NCBI GenBank assembly: GCA_003993805.1
Contig: RSEF01000031.1
Location: forward strand, 17,204,683-17,268,682
Direction of reading: 5' to 3'
Source of the DNA: Himantopus leucocephalus
Lineage: Eukaryota; Chordata; Aves; Charadriiformes; Recurvirostridae
Length of the DNA stretch: 64,000 nucleotides
In this document: positions 13,421 through 26,225 of the stretch, in pieces
How the letters are laid out: every line of letters starts with the position of its first letter
Position numbering within the stretch: the stretch's first letter is position 1
The notes under the pieces: model-generated
What the model was told of the DNA's origin: nothing
Databases searched by the model: none
The model's input: the letters and a program-made list of their open reading frames with translations, nothing else
Made by a program: the position numbers and the translations under genes

Positions 13421-13629
13421 GGGCTGACAATATCAGGAAATACTGGAGTCGTTACTACCAAGGATCCCAAGGGGTGATATTTGTATTAGACAGTGCCTCC
13501 TCTGAAGACGATCTAGAAACTGCTAGGAATGAACTGCATTCTGCTCTCCAACACCCACAGTTATGTACTTTGCCATTTTTAATACTGGCCAATCATCAAG
13601 ACAAGCCAGCAGCTCGCTCCGTACAAGAG
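13421..13629 (+). CDS. ARL15: ARL15 internal coding exon 3 in this window (209 bp, NHQD motif)
   Basis: The acceptor is GAAAG|GGGCTG. Bases 13421-13422 complete the Gly codon begun at 2938, and then 69 codons follow, starting ADNIRKYWSRYYQG and ending in PAARSVQE. The donor is GAG|GTATGT at 13629/13630, phase 0. This corresponds to roughly residues 86-154 of ARL15. It contains the hydrophobic strand GVIFVLDSA and the guanine-specificity motif as N-H-Q-D at 13591-13602, where Arf proteins have NKxD. The Gln that follows GG in Arf switch II is Ala here (GGAD, across the exon junction). ARL15 appears to share this from mammals onward, so it is a family trait and not damage. An open frame continuing past 13629 is intron read-through. 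Confidence 0.97.
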
Positions 13630-14959
13630 GTATGTTACAATAGCAGCATCTTGCCTGTTTGTATTTACTGTCTGCACGCCGCTCGCCCACTATTACTTAC
13701 TACCCTGGCATCCTGGTTAGGGACTGGCCCCAGTTACTCTTCGCTGTAAGTACACAGACCAAGCACAGTCACATCCCCTGAGAACTTAGTCCAATGCACT
13801 CTATGCAGGCTTAGTTGCTCTGGAAAACAGACAAGTAATACTTGGAAACAAGCAGTTCTCCTGCTTTCACCATATTTTGGTTAAGGGAGAAAAGACATTT
13901 TTAAACCACTCCTATCAAAAGCTGCTGGGACAGTGATTTTTTTTTTTTTTTAGCTTGGGTTTTTATTTGCTATTAGTTTTAATCTTGCAGTACGCCATTA
14001 CTCCATTCTTTGCAACTGCTGAAAGCAATAGATTGCAGCCATAGGTTGTCTTTTATGTAAAAGCTTTTTTTTCAGAACTGCTAGGTACTGATCTGAGGGC
14101 AGAGTTGCAGTTCCTGTTCTGAAGTCCTTAACTTGTTCTGATTTCCTTCTTTTAAGGAGTAATGTCTTTGTCTAAGTTGTAGCTATCACACAGTAAATTA
14201 TATAATTGTTCTATTCAGTGTACCTTTTCCTCTTAAGTTTCTGAAAAATTCATCTTTCCTACATTCCTATCATGTCACATACCTTTGAGGAAATGTTGAA
14301 AGTTACCGAGTCTTCATGAGAAGCTCTACTTACTTCTTCCTACAACTTCAGAAGAGTTAAAATTTGGTTGTGTCATTCTGTTCATAAATGTCATTTAAAG
14401 GACTCTTCCTATTAAATATTCTATGTGAAATCTCCTGTTTGTTCTGTGAGTGGTGTTTTTATGACAGCAGAGTGAGGACTGTTTCAGCACCTTACTGTGT
14501 TGCTTCTTTGTATTTAAACTTGTTGCTTTCTTAGATGCAATTCTTTGTCTAAAATATGATCTTTCTCAAAAATGACAATTCAATTCAAGCACAACTTACT
14601 GTTCTGTAGGATAACTGCTGTTTGTACAGTATAGTGGTATGTACTTTCTGTACTGCTTTATTGCTATTTATGCTTCCTTTCTTAGCCAAATGAAATAGAG
14701 GATAAAATTTAATCTTATTATGTGTTAAGAAGGAGAAATGTAAATGTGACTGGAGTGTAGTGATGTTTTTAATATGAGAGGACAAGAATAAGTGAGAACT
14801 GTGTAAGCTATGCTGTAAAATGTTTTATTAAATTGTTGGTTCTTTTCTCCAAGAACCCATGCTTAGGCGAAAAAAAAAAGAATTTGGATTTAGTATATCA
14901 GGTTACATAAAAAGGTAAACTGAAATGATTCAGGGATAGAATCTACAAGTTCCAGCTCT
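13630..14959 (+). other. ARL15: Start of the next ARL15 intron, before the inverted repeat
   Basis: Begins at the GTATGT donor. It is plain AT-rich intron with T-runs (for example near 13938-13952) and no recognised repeat. The next coding exon of ARL15 (after SVQE) was not found anywhere in the window. The intron therefore exceeds 50 kb as assembled, consistent with the very long introns of this gene. Confidence 0.8.
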
Positions 14960-15850
14960 TGTTCATCTAAAAACAGATTTAGGAAGAAGTAATGAATATT
15001 TAAAGGAAATGTAATACGGATTTATATATATCAGTTTATTATTTTCTTCTAGTTTATTGTGCAATGTAAAAGCAAAGCATGTATTCCTAAACCTTCCACT
15101 TAAAAATGATAATATCCTGATACACAACTGGTTTCATTTTATTCATCCAAATATACCCATGGTGGTTTGATTTTTACTTTTTTCCTAGAGCAATACAGAT
15201 TACAATTTCCATCAGTGGAAATGCTTTTTTCATGATTTAAATATTTTTTATTTTACTATTTTTTTCGTTTTTAAAATAGCTGAATTTGGTTTAAAGTTAA
15301 TTGAGGATTTTGATTATAAATATCATTTAAGAAATGTTCCTTGTCCAGTTTCATAATAGTAGTAAATACAACACCAGTCAGATTGATTTACAGCAAATTA
15401 TACATGTAACTCTCCATTTTGCAGCTGAGCCCATGTGGGTAGACTTTTGGGCCTGAACTGCATCTTTTGTGTATTTAGAGTTAACATTTCTTCTCTTTTA
15501 ATGGCAGTACCCTCATTTTCTCCTCATCCATTGTTGCCAATTGCTTGATATCTCAGTAGAGGAATAGATATTTATATGCTTACAATAACATTTAAATATG
15601 TTTCTACTGCATGCTTTTTAAAAAAATATAATCTTTTGGTGTATTATCATAGCAAACAAGTCTTGGTTGCTACTTTGAGTCTTTATGAAATGCTCAATAC
15701 AAGAATTTTGTCAAATGTGCACAGCATATGCATGCTTTCAGAAAAAAAACACCCTGTGTCAAGAGCTCAGTGTACATCTTTGAAATTCTTTATTTGAGAA
15801 TAGTGGAAAACAAAATTACAAAAAAAATGAAGGGGAATGTCACAAAGTTA

Positions 15851-17031
15851 TTACTTTGTCCTTAAAAAATAATGTCCTGTGCTTGCTGTGTATGCAAAGT
15901 GGGAGCCTTATTCAGTCAATTTTGCTGATCTTAAAATGGAAATTTCTTGCTTTCCTAGAGGTTTTACTGTGCTGTTGTCCTCATTATTGAGATGTGAAAT
16001 GAAAGTAAAATGCTGAATCATAAGACCATTCCTTATTTCAAAAAGAGCATATTTAAGGATTTAACAAAAATAATGTGTTGAGCATTGAGAGTTTTAGTAG
16101 ATATTTTTGCAGAACTAAGTCCATTAATTATAGGTATTTCCCTGCTTTTTTATCTGTCAGAAGACTGATGAATCACAGCTGAAATTTAGAAGTATGTATG
16201 CATTCTTTTAGGCAACAAATTGCCTTTCTTTAATGGATCTGAAAGGACCCCTTGGAGTATAATTAAAGAAAATGTCTGAGTTGAGTGGTGCGTAATAGGA
16301 ATTGTAGAAAAATATTTATCTACAACAGAAATCCTTCACAAAACTGTACAAGTGCCAAGCAGTTTCTGCAACAGATGTTAGTTACATTTATTGTTGGGAA
16401 GTGCAGTTGCTTCAGTTTTTCAAAATTTTATATTTTATTTTAATGTGTTTTCTCCATGCATTGCTTAGGTAGAAATGATATTGTAGAAGCTGCATGCTGT
16501 AAGTATTAAGCAATGTCATGAATAGTTCAATTCAAAACTGCAATGGCTATTTGTAAGAATATCCAAATAACTTGTTTAATTTATGAAATGTAATTTAACC
16601 TAATTCATTTTGCAGGCATGATTGGAGAATATACTTCATATTATTAAAGTGATCACGAAAAATTACAGGAGAAGCTAAGTTGAAATACTAATCAGTAAAT
16701 GTAATCCTTTTTCCTGTGTTCAGTTGCTGCTTAGTTTTTTTATTTTAAAATTAAAACAAGCAATTAAATTCTACATTTCATTCTAGAAACTATGAATGAA
16801 GTTGTAATTTTAAATATTGTGCCTCTTTTTTCTCTTATGTCAACTTCTCTGATGTTTATTCCACCTTCCCCTGTCAAAGATATTAGTAAGTTGTTGTTTT
16901 GTTGTTCCTGTGACAGTAGCACATATTTGTTTTCAAATAGCTGTTAGGTGATTTCAGCTGAGCCATGCTGAAGTAAAGACTGCATATATTAACCAGACTG
17001 TAAAATTCAGATAATCATATTTGCAAAATAA
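15851..17031. other. Arm-1-only block A, ~1.18 kb
   Basis: Sequence left of 15850 (GTCACAAAGTTA) and right of 17032 (ATTTTAGATTAAAATTGC) is adjacent in arm 2 around 63040-63049. The block is ordinary AT-rich sequence with no element ends or target duplication that I can see. It is either a deletion from arm 2 or, less likely, an insertion in arm 1. Boundaries are good to about 10 bases. Confidence 0.75.
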
Positions 17032-17813
17032 TCTTATTTTAGATTAAAATTGCGATAATGAAGAATTAATATTTTCTAAGTCAGTTCTGACTGATGTTTT
17101 TTAAAACCTCCTGAATTAGTAAATAAAAATAGTTACAAGTGAAAAATAAATTTAGTTACTCAGCAGATGGGAAGATGGTGACATATCAGTTTTGCCACTA
17201 TTTCCAAAATATGGGGTGCAATTCTAAAACCACGTACCTAATTACATATTTTTTTAGTAAGTGTCTTGCTGATGGTGTGTGCTTTTGGTTTTCCATCACA
17301 AAAGTGCTTTTGATTATAACAAGTGTTTTTGATTAGTCAGATTTCTGTTACAGGCTTAAAATATTACAGGAGATTTATGGTGATAAAAGCAGTGTGAATT
17401 ACTTCGCAAGGGAACAGCAGCATTACTATGATTACCAACTTGTTGATTTTTATTTTGAAATGTATGCTACTTTGTGTAACAATATTGGAAGCTGGATATT
17501 TCAGTGGAGTCCTGTGATTTGAACCAGTATGCAAACTTAGAGTCTCTTTCCTCCCAGGTCAGACCAATATTTAGGAGTCGCAGACAGGATATGTTGGAAG
17601 TTGTCCATAGCCACTGTATTTTAGGAGCAGGCTATGGTGAGCAAACACTCTTCTGAATTTGTTGAGGACTTCTGGAAGCCATGTAGGATTGGCCAAAGGA
17701 GAAACCCAGTCGAACCATGAAGCTTTGCCAGTTCAGTGGGAAAGCAGCTACATGTTTGGCAGCGTGTTGTTTTGGGGGAGTTTCTTTGTTTTTTATATTT
17801 AAAGCTCTTTTCA

Positions 17814-17873
17814 AGATTGCAGTTGGATTAGATGATCATTGCAGGTCCATTCCAACTGAACTATTCTATTCTA
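17814..17873 (+). mobile_element. CR1 3'-end relic shared by both arms (arm 1 copy)
   Basis: AGTTGGATTAGATGATCATT, a Thr-poor CCATTCCAAC-type segment, and CTATTCTATT form a decayed CR1 3' UTR end of about 60 bp. The counterpart lies at 62189-62250 in arm 2. Its presence at the matching position in both arms means this insertion predates the split of the two copies. Confidence 0.8.
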
Positions 17874-18652
17874 AGATCATATATGTGAAGACATTCATAG
17901 AGTATAACCTTTTGGTGATTTTTCTTTTAGTTATCCAAAAGTGCAGGCAATTAAAAAATTTCTTTGATATATATAAATTGCCAACCACTAGTACCAGGGG
18001 AAATCATTGAAGATCTGTTCTAAATTCCCATTTTAAAAAATGCTATAACTTTTTAATACAGACTTACTAGTAGACAGTGAATCAAAAGTCTTAATATTGT
18101 ATTATCTTTCTAAACACTGTTGTCAGAAAAAAAGCAAGGTGAAAAGGTTATGTAATGCCCTGATCACAAGTGGGTTTTTTTTTCTTGCATACAAGATCCT
18201 GCTTTAAAGTTGTGGGACTGATGAGCATGTGAAACTCCAGAGGAAAGTCTTTCACATTTTCCTTTTTTCTTCAATAGAGCAAGATTAAAAATATCTTTGA
18301 ATTACAAACAATATTTGCAAAAGTAAGTGTGAAAGGTTGATCCCATGTTTACATAGGTTGTGATGTATTTATCTATTTGAGAATATTTTAAGGGATTTGG
18401 GTTTTGAATCGTGGACAATGTTTCATTTGGTTTTCTGCTAGCAGAAAAGTGGAGGGTGACTCTCCTTGTGAAAAGAGGCACCTTAGGGATGTGAGGGCAA
18501 ATATCTGTTACTCTGCCAGTTTCTCCTCTGTTGTTTATGTCTGGAAATAATTTTGTAGATAAACAATGTCTTATTGATGCCTTAAGTGTCTTAAAGCTAA
18601 ATAACCATTGGAGGAGAATGTCCAGGTTTGTCAGGATCTGTGGAGGCTCTTG

Positions 18653-19369
18653 CTGGTGCCGGCGAGCTGGAGCACTCCAGAAACTGTGCTTTCTGGGCCT
18701 GCTGATGCTTTAGAGTCTGAGTTGGCTGCATATGACAGGCTTAATTCCAGGACGTAATTACTTTTTGTTTTGGCATCTTCATCCTATTTAGCTATAGTTC
18801 ATGCCTTTTGGAGTTTCTGCTAGTTAGGGGAAAATGGTTTCTTTCTGGAAACCCTTTCAACGTACTACCAGTTATAGATGTCATTACTAACAGTCTGAAA
18901 AACTGCATTGGACAGTGACATGTGAGGAGGTTAAGCTTCCGAGAGTATCTCAGTATCTCAACTAACAGTTTTGAGCAGATAATGCCTCCAGCAGCAACAA
19001 AAACTTAGCCTGAAACTGAGAGTGAAAATGGAAGTGCTGTCTGCAGTCTGTCCCATCCTTACCCCGGTCAAGCCTCTCAAATTAGTTCACCTATCTGAAT
19101 TCTTAAAGACCAGCTGTTGCAAATCTGTGTACTTTATGACAGAGACATCCATAGCAAAGTTAAGTTGGGGGCAGATTTTTGGTTCCTCTAGAAACTGTTT
19201 CTGAAATGATTTATCTTCAGATTATTGCAGCAAATAGCCAAAATATGGATTCTTACCCTGTTTTGAGATCATAGTGACCTTAATGACCTTAATAATTGCA
19301 ATCCCTCCACTGCAAATACTTCTTCTCGTCCAAGGTGTATCCCCTGATATTTGAAGATTGTTTTGGAGC
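18653..19369. other. Arm-1-only block B, ~0.72 kb
   Basis: Flanks TCAGGATCTGTGGAGGC and ATTTTGAGTATTGGCTGC are nearly adjacent in arm 2 (about 61404-61421), separated by a short unrelated filler. I see no transposon signature inside. Boundaries are approximate. Confidence 0.7.
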
Positions 19370-20489
19370 TGGACTCCGCTATTTTGAGTATTGGCTGCTT
19401 CCTTCACAACTGTGGCCTTTGAGGGAACAGAGGAGTTATTTGTCAGACTTCAGTTATGAACACATTTGCAGGAGAGGAGGACATTATTAAACTGACATTT
19501 GGGAAATACTAGTTTTGCCATGTTTTGAACAATGCAGAAATAACTCCTATTTACATGTCTCATAGGAACTCCTGTTCTGATTAAAGAATTTCTTCAGACC
19601 TGTTAGGAAGATGCTTTAAATAGAAAAAGATCCTAAAATAAAATAATGTAAATAGAATACAATATAAAAAGATTAACAATTTAAATAACAGTAATCTGTG
19701 AGTAGATCCACATCCTAGCTAGAAGTGAACAGCAAAATAATTTCATACAGTTGCAAGTCTGTGTTCGATGTAAATATTTAGCAGGTAGTGTTTGCTTTAA
19801 TCATTGCATAGCTAGAATGATCATACTAATACGAAGTTGCATAGTAAATATTTATTACCATATAAAGAAATTAAAATGAGAAATGGCATATCTTGGAGGA
19901 AGCTGGATTTATCTGTTTTCTTTAAGTCACTGGCATGGGAGGAAATAATGGTAAGCAAAAAAGAAATTAAGATGATCTGAAAAGAAATTGTGAAGAAATT
20001 GTGAAAATCCTGTTTAAGGATTTGTAAAGAAATCTATCTAGAATGGCTCTACTTTTTGTGAAGATCCCTTTATGAAAAGGTGACATGAAGAATCCAAAGA
20101 GTCAGCATACTACTTCTTTACATGGATTTCTGTTTCAGTTATGTTTTATAATAAACAAAGCGATGGCAGATAAAATCCCCAATATATTTTCGTTAGCTTG
20201 AAAGATGAATTGGAATTGTTGATAATTTTAGGTGACTAATACAGCTTACAAATAACTAGGTTGTATCAATCTAGGAGGCCCATTTAACAAAGAAAATTAT
20301 ATCTCTGAATGGGAAATTCCTTGTCTTGCTCTTGACAAAGAAGTAGGTTGAAGGAGTACCCCTAGAACCTTTGAAATGGAATGACGCTCCTGAAGATACA
20401 CACAAAAATGCTTGAGCACACCTGCATACGTGCACGTGTTGCACAATGTACAGGGAGCTGGAGAACAGGAGTAGCTAAGACACAGGGGT

Positions 20490-21438
20490 GGCCGTACTCT
20501 CCACATGCACCAATTTCACAACATCAGACTGTCCTAAGAGAAGTAAATCTCTTGAATGGCCTTTGCAGCTAATGGTGCCAAGTACAGGTCTGCAAACACG
20601 CTGCATGTTTCAGAGTAGATAGTGGAGACTATTGCTGTGTATAGGTTGAACATCAGTAACTTGATTTTTAAAGCACTTCGTGTGTCTGCAAATGGTTGTT
20701 CTAGATGGGTGTACTTGGAGTGTTTCTTTTATCAGCAGTATTGGCTTGCATGCTGGCCTCTTTGCCTATCCAATCCTTCAGGTATGACAGTCCGACTGTT
20801 TGTGTGACCATGTGATGAACTGGTTTGGGCATAAAAATAACTTAACTACTCCACTCCTTCCTCCTGGTCTGGTTTTCAAACAGACTCAGCTCACAGGACA
20901 ATTGGATAAATTACTGTACAGGCACAAACAAGAGGAGGGAGGAAGGTGAGATGGAAGTGGTACTGGTGCAGAACAACAGTGGTGCGGACCTCTAAAACCC
21001 AGTGAGACTTGGATCTTTCTCCCTGCCACTTTTCTCACTCATCTTTTTTTTTTTTTTTTTTTNTTTTTTTTTTTTTTCCCCCCGTTATCCTGCTACAGTG
21101 AACCTCAGTAGAGGAAGGTTATACAGGAAATTCTGGGAAATAATTTTTCCCTATTACTGAACAACGAAAGTTCTGGAGTAGGTGTGCCAGTACTTCTACT
21201 GGGATTGAGAGAGAGGTATGAAGGAAACATGTATTTTCACTATATGCTTTCAAAAGTAAGCATCCTTGTTGTATTCCTAGCCAAGGAGGAAAAAAGAGAA
21301 TGTCATTCAAAGAGGAGTTGGTTGTGCTTTCAGAACTAAACAATGGTGACTGTGAAGGTAGAGCATAGTCTGTATAAATAAAAAGTGAAGTGATTAGAGA
21401 AACTTTCAAATGCTTTCAGGTACAAAAATCTGTTTTCA
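20490..21438. other. Arm-1-only block C, ~0.95 kb
   Basis: The left flank GAGTAGCTAAGACACAGG and right flank TTTTAGTAAGTG / ATAAATATTTG are separated by only a few bases in arm 2 (about 60252-60268). The block contains the poly-T tract at 21044-21077. No recognisable element ends. Confidence 0.7.
21044..21077. repeat. Poly-T tract with one unresolved base
   Basis: A run of about 34 T with an N at 21063, followed by a C-run. It lies inside arm-1-only block C and has no partner in arm 2. The length should be treated as unreliable. Confidence 0.9.
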
Positions 21439-23123
21439 TTTTTTAGTAAGTGTTTTTCATAAATATTTGTATATCTATGAATGCTTATATAGTATTCATT
21501 AAAGACTGCTGGAGCTGAGAAGAGTGCAACTTTTTAGATTTCTTTCTGAAACTTTTTTTTGCATGGTCAAAAGTTGCTGGGCTTCAGTAGAGAATTAAAT
21601 AAATCCTGAGGCCTGTTGGCTACAGATTTGACTACCTGATTGTTATGATCCTCTTGGGCCTCTATGTCTGTGATACTGCTGCTCAGTGGAATTCCTGAGT
21701 GCTCAAATATTTAATTACTGTTTGAGACATTTTGCATGAGCAAGAGAAGATGTATTTCATTCAGAATAAGTAACTATTTCAAATGGAACAAAATAGTAGC
21801 TATGTAACTGCTTTCCAAATACAACTCTACAATTTTTATAAAAAAGGTCTCAGGATCAGATGAAAAAGAATGGAAAAGTATTTAGTAATGCATTGGATCA
21901 AGTTTGTGAAAACTCTGCTATTGTATAACTGATTTAGGATGTGTTTTCCTTTCAGACGTCCTTATATTTATTAGAATGAATTCTTGAGTGCAAGAATACA
22001 AGCTGCTGCTTTTTAAAAGATGAGGATGTGTCCTTTTTATTTTTCAAGAGAACATATCAGAATGTCCTTAGTACTAAAATAAATATACTGATTGAAGGGC
22101 AGTTAACTGTATTGTGAACCTTCTATTTGCCAAGCAAGAGGCTCTCAGATTTTGAGTAGCTGAACCTTTTTTCTATATCATTTATATTTAGTACTCAATA
22201 TAACAGAAGTAAACTTTAAAGAAAACTTTTTCGAGTTGATTATGATCACATAATCTTCATTACATTAGAGTAGGCATGCAATTTATGAAATCAATTTCTG
22301 GTCTCAGTCCATTCTCTGGGAATTAGATACTCACACTGCATGGGAAATCATGAGCATCTTTATTGGTCATGCCAGGGAGGTTCAAGATAACTGAACAGGA
22401 GAAAATCTATCCATTTCATATCCATGTAGGTATTTAAAGTTGGAATGTCATTATGTGCCTCAGAAGTAGAAAATTTTCAGCTGCATCATCACTACCTGCA
22501 CTGTGAAGTAACATAGATCAATATTGTCTATAATTCCCAACATCTTGAAGAGCTTGCCTGGAACATGTGTATGCAGAGTTTTTTTAACCCTGTATCAAAT
22601 AAAAGATGATCAGAGTTCAGCTTGGTATGGGATGCTTTTGGTACCTCTTCAAACTCAGCATTACTGAAGATGTCTGAGGGGAATTGCTCTTGAGTATGAG
22701 CTGTAGCATGAGGGAAAGCAAAACTGAAAACTGATGTGTTATTGGCCCATCAGAGACTGAAACTGCTTTAGATAGATGAGCATAAAATTGCTGTGAGAGG
22801 GAATGAACCGTGCAGCTCTGGATGTGGAGGTGGTGGCAGACATGTGAGACTTCATGAAACAATGACATTTTTCCAAGTGACAGGAAAGGGAAAGGATCAT
22901 CTTTGCATCAGCGTTCTGGATGCATCTTACTGGGACAATGCTGCAGTTGTCAGAGACCAAGAAGGAAAGACCTATTATTATAAGGTGTGATTAAATCCTT
23001 TCCTATCCATTCTCAATTCTGAACTGTTTGGGGTTTTTTTTCCCTGTGATTCCTTCAAGCGATTTTTCTTTTGGAAAAATCTCAGATGATGTGTGGGTGT
23101 GAGCAAAGCCAAAAAAATAGACT

Positions 23124-23619
23124 CGTAGAATCATAGAATAGTTTGAGTTGGAAAGGACCTTTAAAGGTCATGTAGTCCAACACACCCCTGCAATGAGCAC
23201 AGACATATTCATCATCTGGATCAGGTTGCTCAGAGCCCCATCCAACTTGACCTTGAACACTTCCAGGGATGGGGCATCTACCACCTCTCTGGGCAACCTG
23301 TGCCAGTGTTTCACCACCCTTATTGCAAAAAATGTCTTCTTTATATCTAGTCTTGAATCTTTCCTCTTTTCCTTTAAAGCCCTTTGTCCTGTTGCAACAG
23401 GTCCTGCTAAAAGGTTTGTCCCCATCTTTTCTGTACCCCCCTTTAACTACTGAAAGGCTGCAATAAGGTCTCCCTGGAACATTCTCTTCTCCAGGCTGAA
23501 CAACCCCAACTCTCTCAGCGAGAGGTGCTCCAGCCCTCTGATAATGTTTGCAGCACTCCTCTGGACCCGCTCCAACGGGTCCGTGTCTTCCTGTGCTGAG
23601 GGCTCCAGAGCTGGACCAA
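23124..23619 (-). mobile_element. CR1 LINE fragment, inserted in arm 1 only
   Basis: In reverse orientation the element starts with its 3' tail (TAGAATCATAGAATAG at 23126-23141), then 3' UTR (GGAAAGGACCTTTAAAGGTC). It continues into the C-terminal ORF2 region (HWHRLPREVVDAPSLEVFK and [17 protein letters not shown] readable in different frames, so frameshifted) and ends near 23619. AGACT occurs on both sides (23119-23123 and 23620-23624). Arm 2 has a single copy at 58573-58577 with no CR1, which is a clean empty site. The insertion therefore came after the two copies separated. Confidence 0.95.
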
Positions 23620-23830
23620 AGACTGTTCCCAGGTTATGAGCTTGAGTGTTGGACAGGACGTTGTAGATTTTGAAAATGGGATAATCCAGTGATAAGGAGT
23701 AACACGAGGGGACTTGTGACAAATTTCTGTGCCGCTTCCCAAGATTTTACTGGCAGTAAAGTAGAAAAGATGAGTAGAGAGCAATCTGGGGTTGAAACAG
23801 AAATGCAGAATGGAAGGGAGTTCAGCAAGT

Positions 23831-24097
23831 TCAAAAGTAGTGAAGGGTCCCACAGTTCATGGAGGATAAGGATGGAGCACTGCTGAGTTTTTGCATAAAG
23901 CAGTCCATTGGAGGCCTCCTTCTGTAGGGGTGTATGCTGAGAACAATATCCATTACTTCTTCAGAAATCTCTTCTGTCCAGTGCATAATGACGTTTGGTT
24001 CAAAAAGAGGAAACCATTCTCTCATCCGCTTCTTGCAGTGACTCAGCAGCAGATGCAGACGTACCCTTGAAGAAACAAGAATTATCCACTCTAGCAT
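23831..24097 (-). other. Open frame retained in both arms (88 codons), probably not a gene
   Basis: The minus-strand frame (including FPLFEPNVIMHWTEEISEE) has a counterpart at 58069-58344 of about 91 codons. It ends at the same stop and carries one in-frame 3-base length change. By hand about three quarters of residues agree, roughly what neutral drift at about 13-15% nucleotide divergence would give. I recognise no family, no splice sites and no promoter. Confidence 0.3.
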
Positions 24098-26225
24098 CTG
24101 GGAACAATCCTCTTCATAAGACTAGAAGCAGAATTTTGAATATAATGACATTATTCTAATGATGATTTGTTGATACTGCAGCATATCATTAGTCATGTTG
24201 GAATCCTTGTAAATGTTTTCTCAAAATAGTTTAAATGTTTAGAAAATCCATTACAGCAGTCTGACAGTAACTTGTTCTTCTGAAATCTGAACGGCCTGAA
24301 ATTTTGAGTTAGTCTGGAAAAGAATTACTAGTGAAAGATCAAATAAACTAGGAAATGTATTTTTAAAAAAATGACAAAACTTAAAGAATTATTTTTTTCT
24401 TCAAAATGTATTAATGTATTATTCAGATTCACACAGGTCATTCTTATTTTTTTTCTACTTTTTACAAGAATAGAGTATTAACGGTGCATTGACTAATGTG
24501 TGGTGCTGCATACACAAAATTTGTCAATATCTTTACTTTTTTTGTCTTCTCTGTTATCTTTGGTTTTTCAGACTCTGCTCAGATGTGGAGTTGCAAGGGT
24601 CATAAATACTGTCATAAAACTAAAGACTCTATTTTTGTGTAGGCATTTTTAAAGTTAATGCATGCTGAAGTTCCGTGTTCAAGTATTAATACGCACTGCG
24701 AGGCGTCTAGCACGCTGTTAAAACAAACAAACAAACAACAAACCCCCCAACCTGCATCAGTGAATGAGCATTTCTTAAAAGGCTGTTCACCTCATCCACA
24801 CGTATATATAGAGGAGGATAACTGGAATTACTGCATATATTGTTATGTATTTGCTAAAATTGAACTATTTATTTAAAATTAAGTTGTCTCATCTATCTCT
24901 GTCAATACAGGTTTGTTCTGTATACTTTTTCCAATATTTTTTCATAATGTATTATCACACCATTTGTGTTCTTATTTTGGTTTTTATGTTACTGTGGTAA
25001 GAAATTATTTTCTGAAATTGTATGAAACATTTGAGTATTTTAAGGATTTCTTTCCTTTGATTTCCTATAGCTTTGTTCTATTGCAGTAATACCTTTGCAA
25101 CAGACCATATATTAACTACAAATCTACTACCAAGTATTCTGTTCTAATTTAGATACCTTTGTTTCTCTTTCCTAATTATGTCTTTACTAGTGGCTGAGGT
25201 TAAAGGAAGTGAGAGTGTGAAATTCGAGGTACTCTTCAGGGCAGAAAAATAAAGCTCTTCAGAGTTGTAAAAGAAAAGATACTTTGTAGCCAATATTGAA
25301 TAAGCAGACTTATCTATGTGATTTTTAAAATGCATTAGGTAGGTTAATCTTGTCATATTTCATTCATTCTGGGTAAGTAGAGACTATCTAATGTTGCTTT
25401 CAAAAGCACAAGTGTGCACAGAACTTTGTTAAACAGCCAGTACTCTTCACTGAGTGATTTGGTCTGTTCTGTGTATCAGTTGTTATTTTATTTTAAAATA
25501 TTTTTTTTTGGTTTGGACTTTCCTGTGGTTTTATTAGTTGTCTTTAAGAAATTGCTGTATGTTCTTAGAAAATGAACAGAGGCTGCAGAAATGGTACTGC
25601 ACATTCTTCAAGTATTGCACGTGCCTGCACATCTGTAATGCACCAGAAGAGTTCAAACTGTGTAATTTTGGTTTGCTGCTTTTTCTGTGGACATATTACT
25701 TGTATCATTTCTCATGAAGTTTAGAATGCATGATTTGTTTAAATTAAAGTCATAATTGAATGAAAGTTGATTTTAACTACATTTTTGAATAATTAAATAT
25801 TTATATGATGGAGAGAAAATCCCCAATATATTTCATTATTATTTCACTTGCTAATTTTCTTAAGGTAATTTTGTGGTTTATTGAAATCTTTCTCTTAGCA
25901 CTTAAAAAATAATCTTAATCTTAAAAAATCTTCTGAAAAACAAGGTATTCCATTTTAAAGCCAAAATGGAGTGTTGTTAAGGGGGGAGAAAAAGCTTAGT
26001 ATCTTTGTATTCTGATTTATTATACAGAAGGCTGTTTTTTAACAAAAAAGGGCTTTTTTTTCTTTTTTCCCTCCACTATTCTCAGTCTCTTTTGATCATT
26101 GATCTGGGTGACCCCACGCTCAGGGGTTTTTTCTTCATTTGACATGGACAGATTTTTGAAGTATAGCTCTCCTTTGGGAACCTCAGGCAGTTCCACTTGA
26201 CTAACCTGTGATCTAATGAGCAGTA

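Noticed and set aside
13630..13749. Extension of the ARL15 exon 3 frame past 13629 to a stop at 13749
   Set aside because: A consensus donor GAG|GTATGT lies at 13629/13630, exactly where the family's exon ends. The extra residues do not resemble ARL15.
22793..22990. Possible exon reading FQVTGKGKDHLCISVLDAS
   Set aside because: The arm 2 partner (58720-58905) keeps only part of the frame and ends early. The bases after TATTATAAG form GTGTGA, a weak donor, and no family is recognised.
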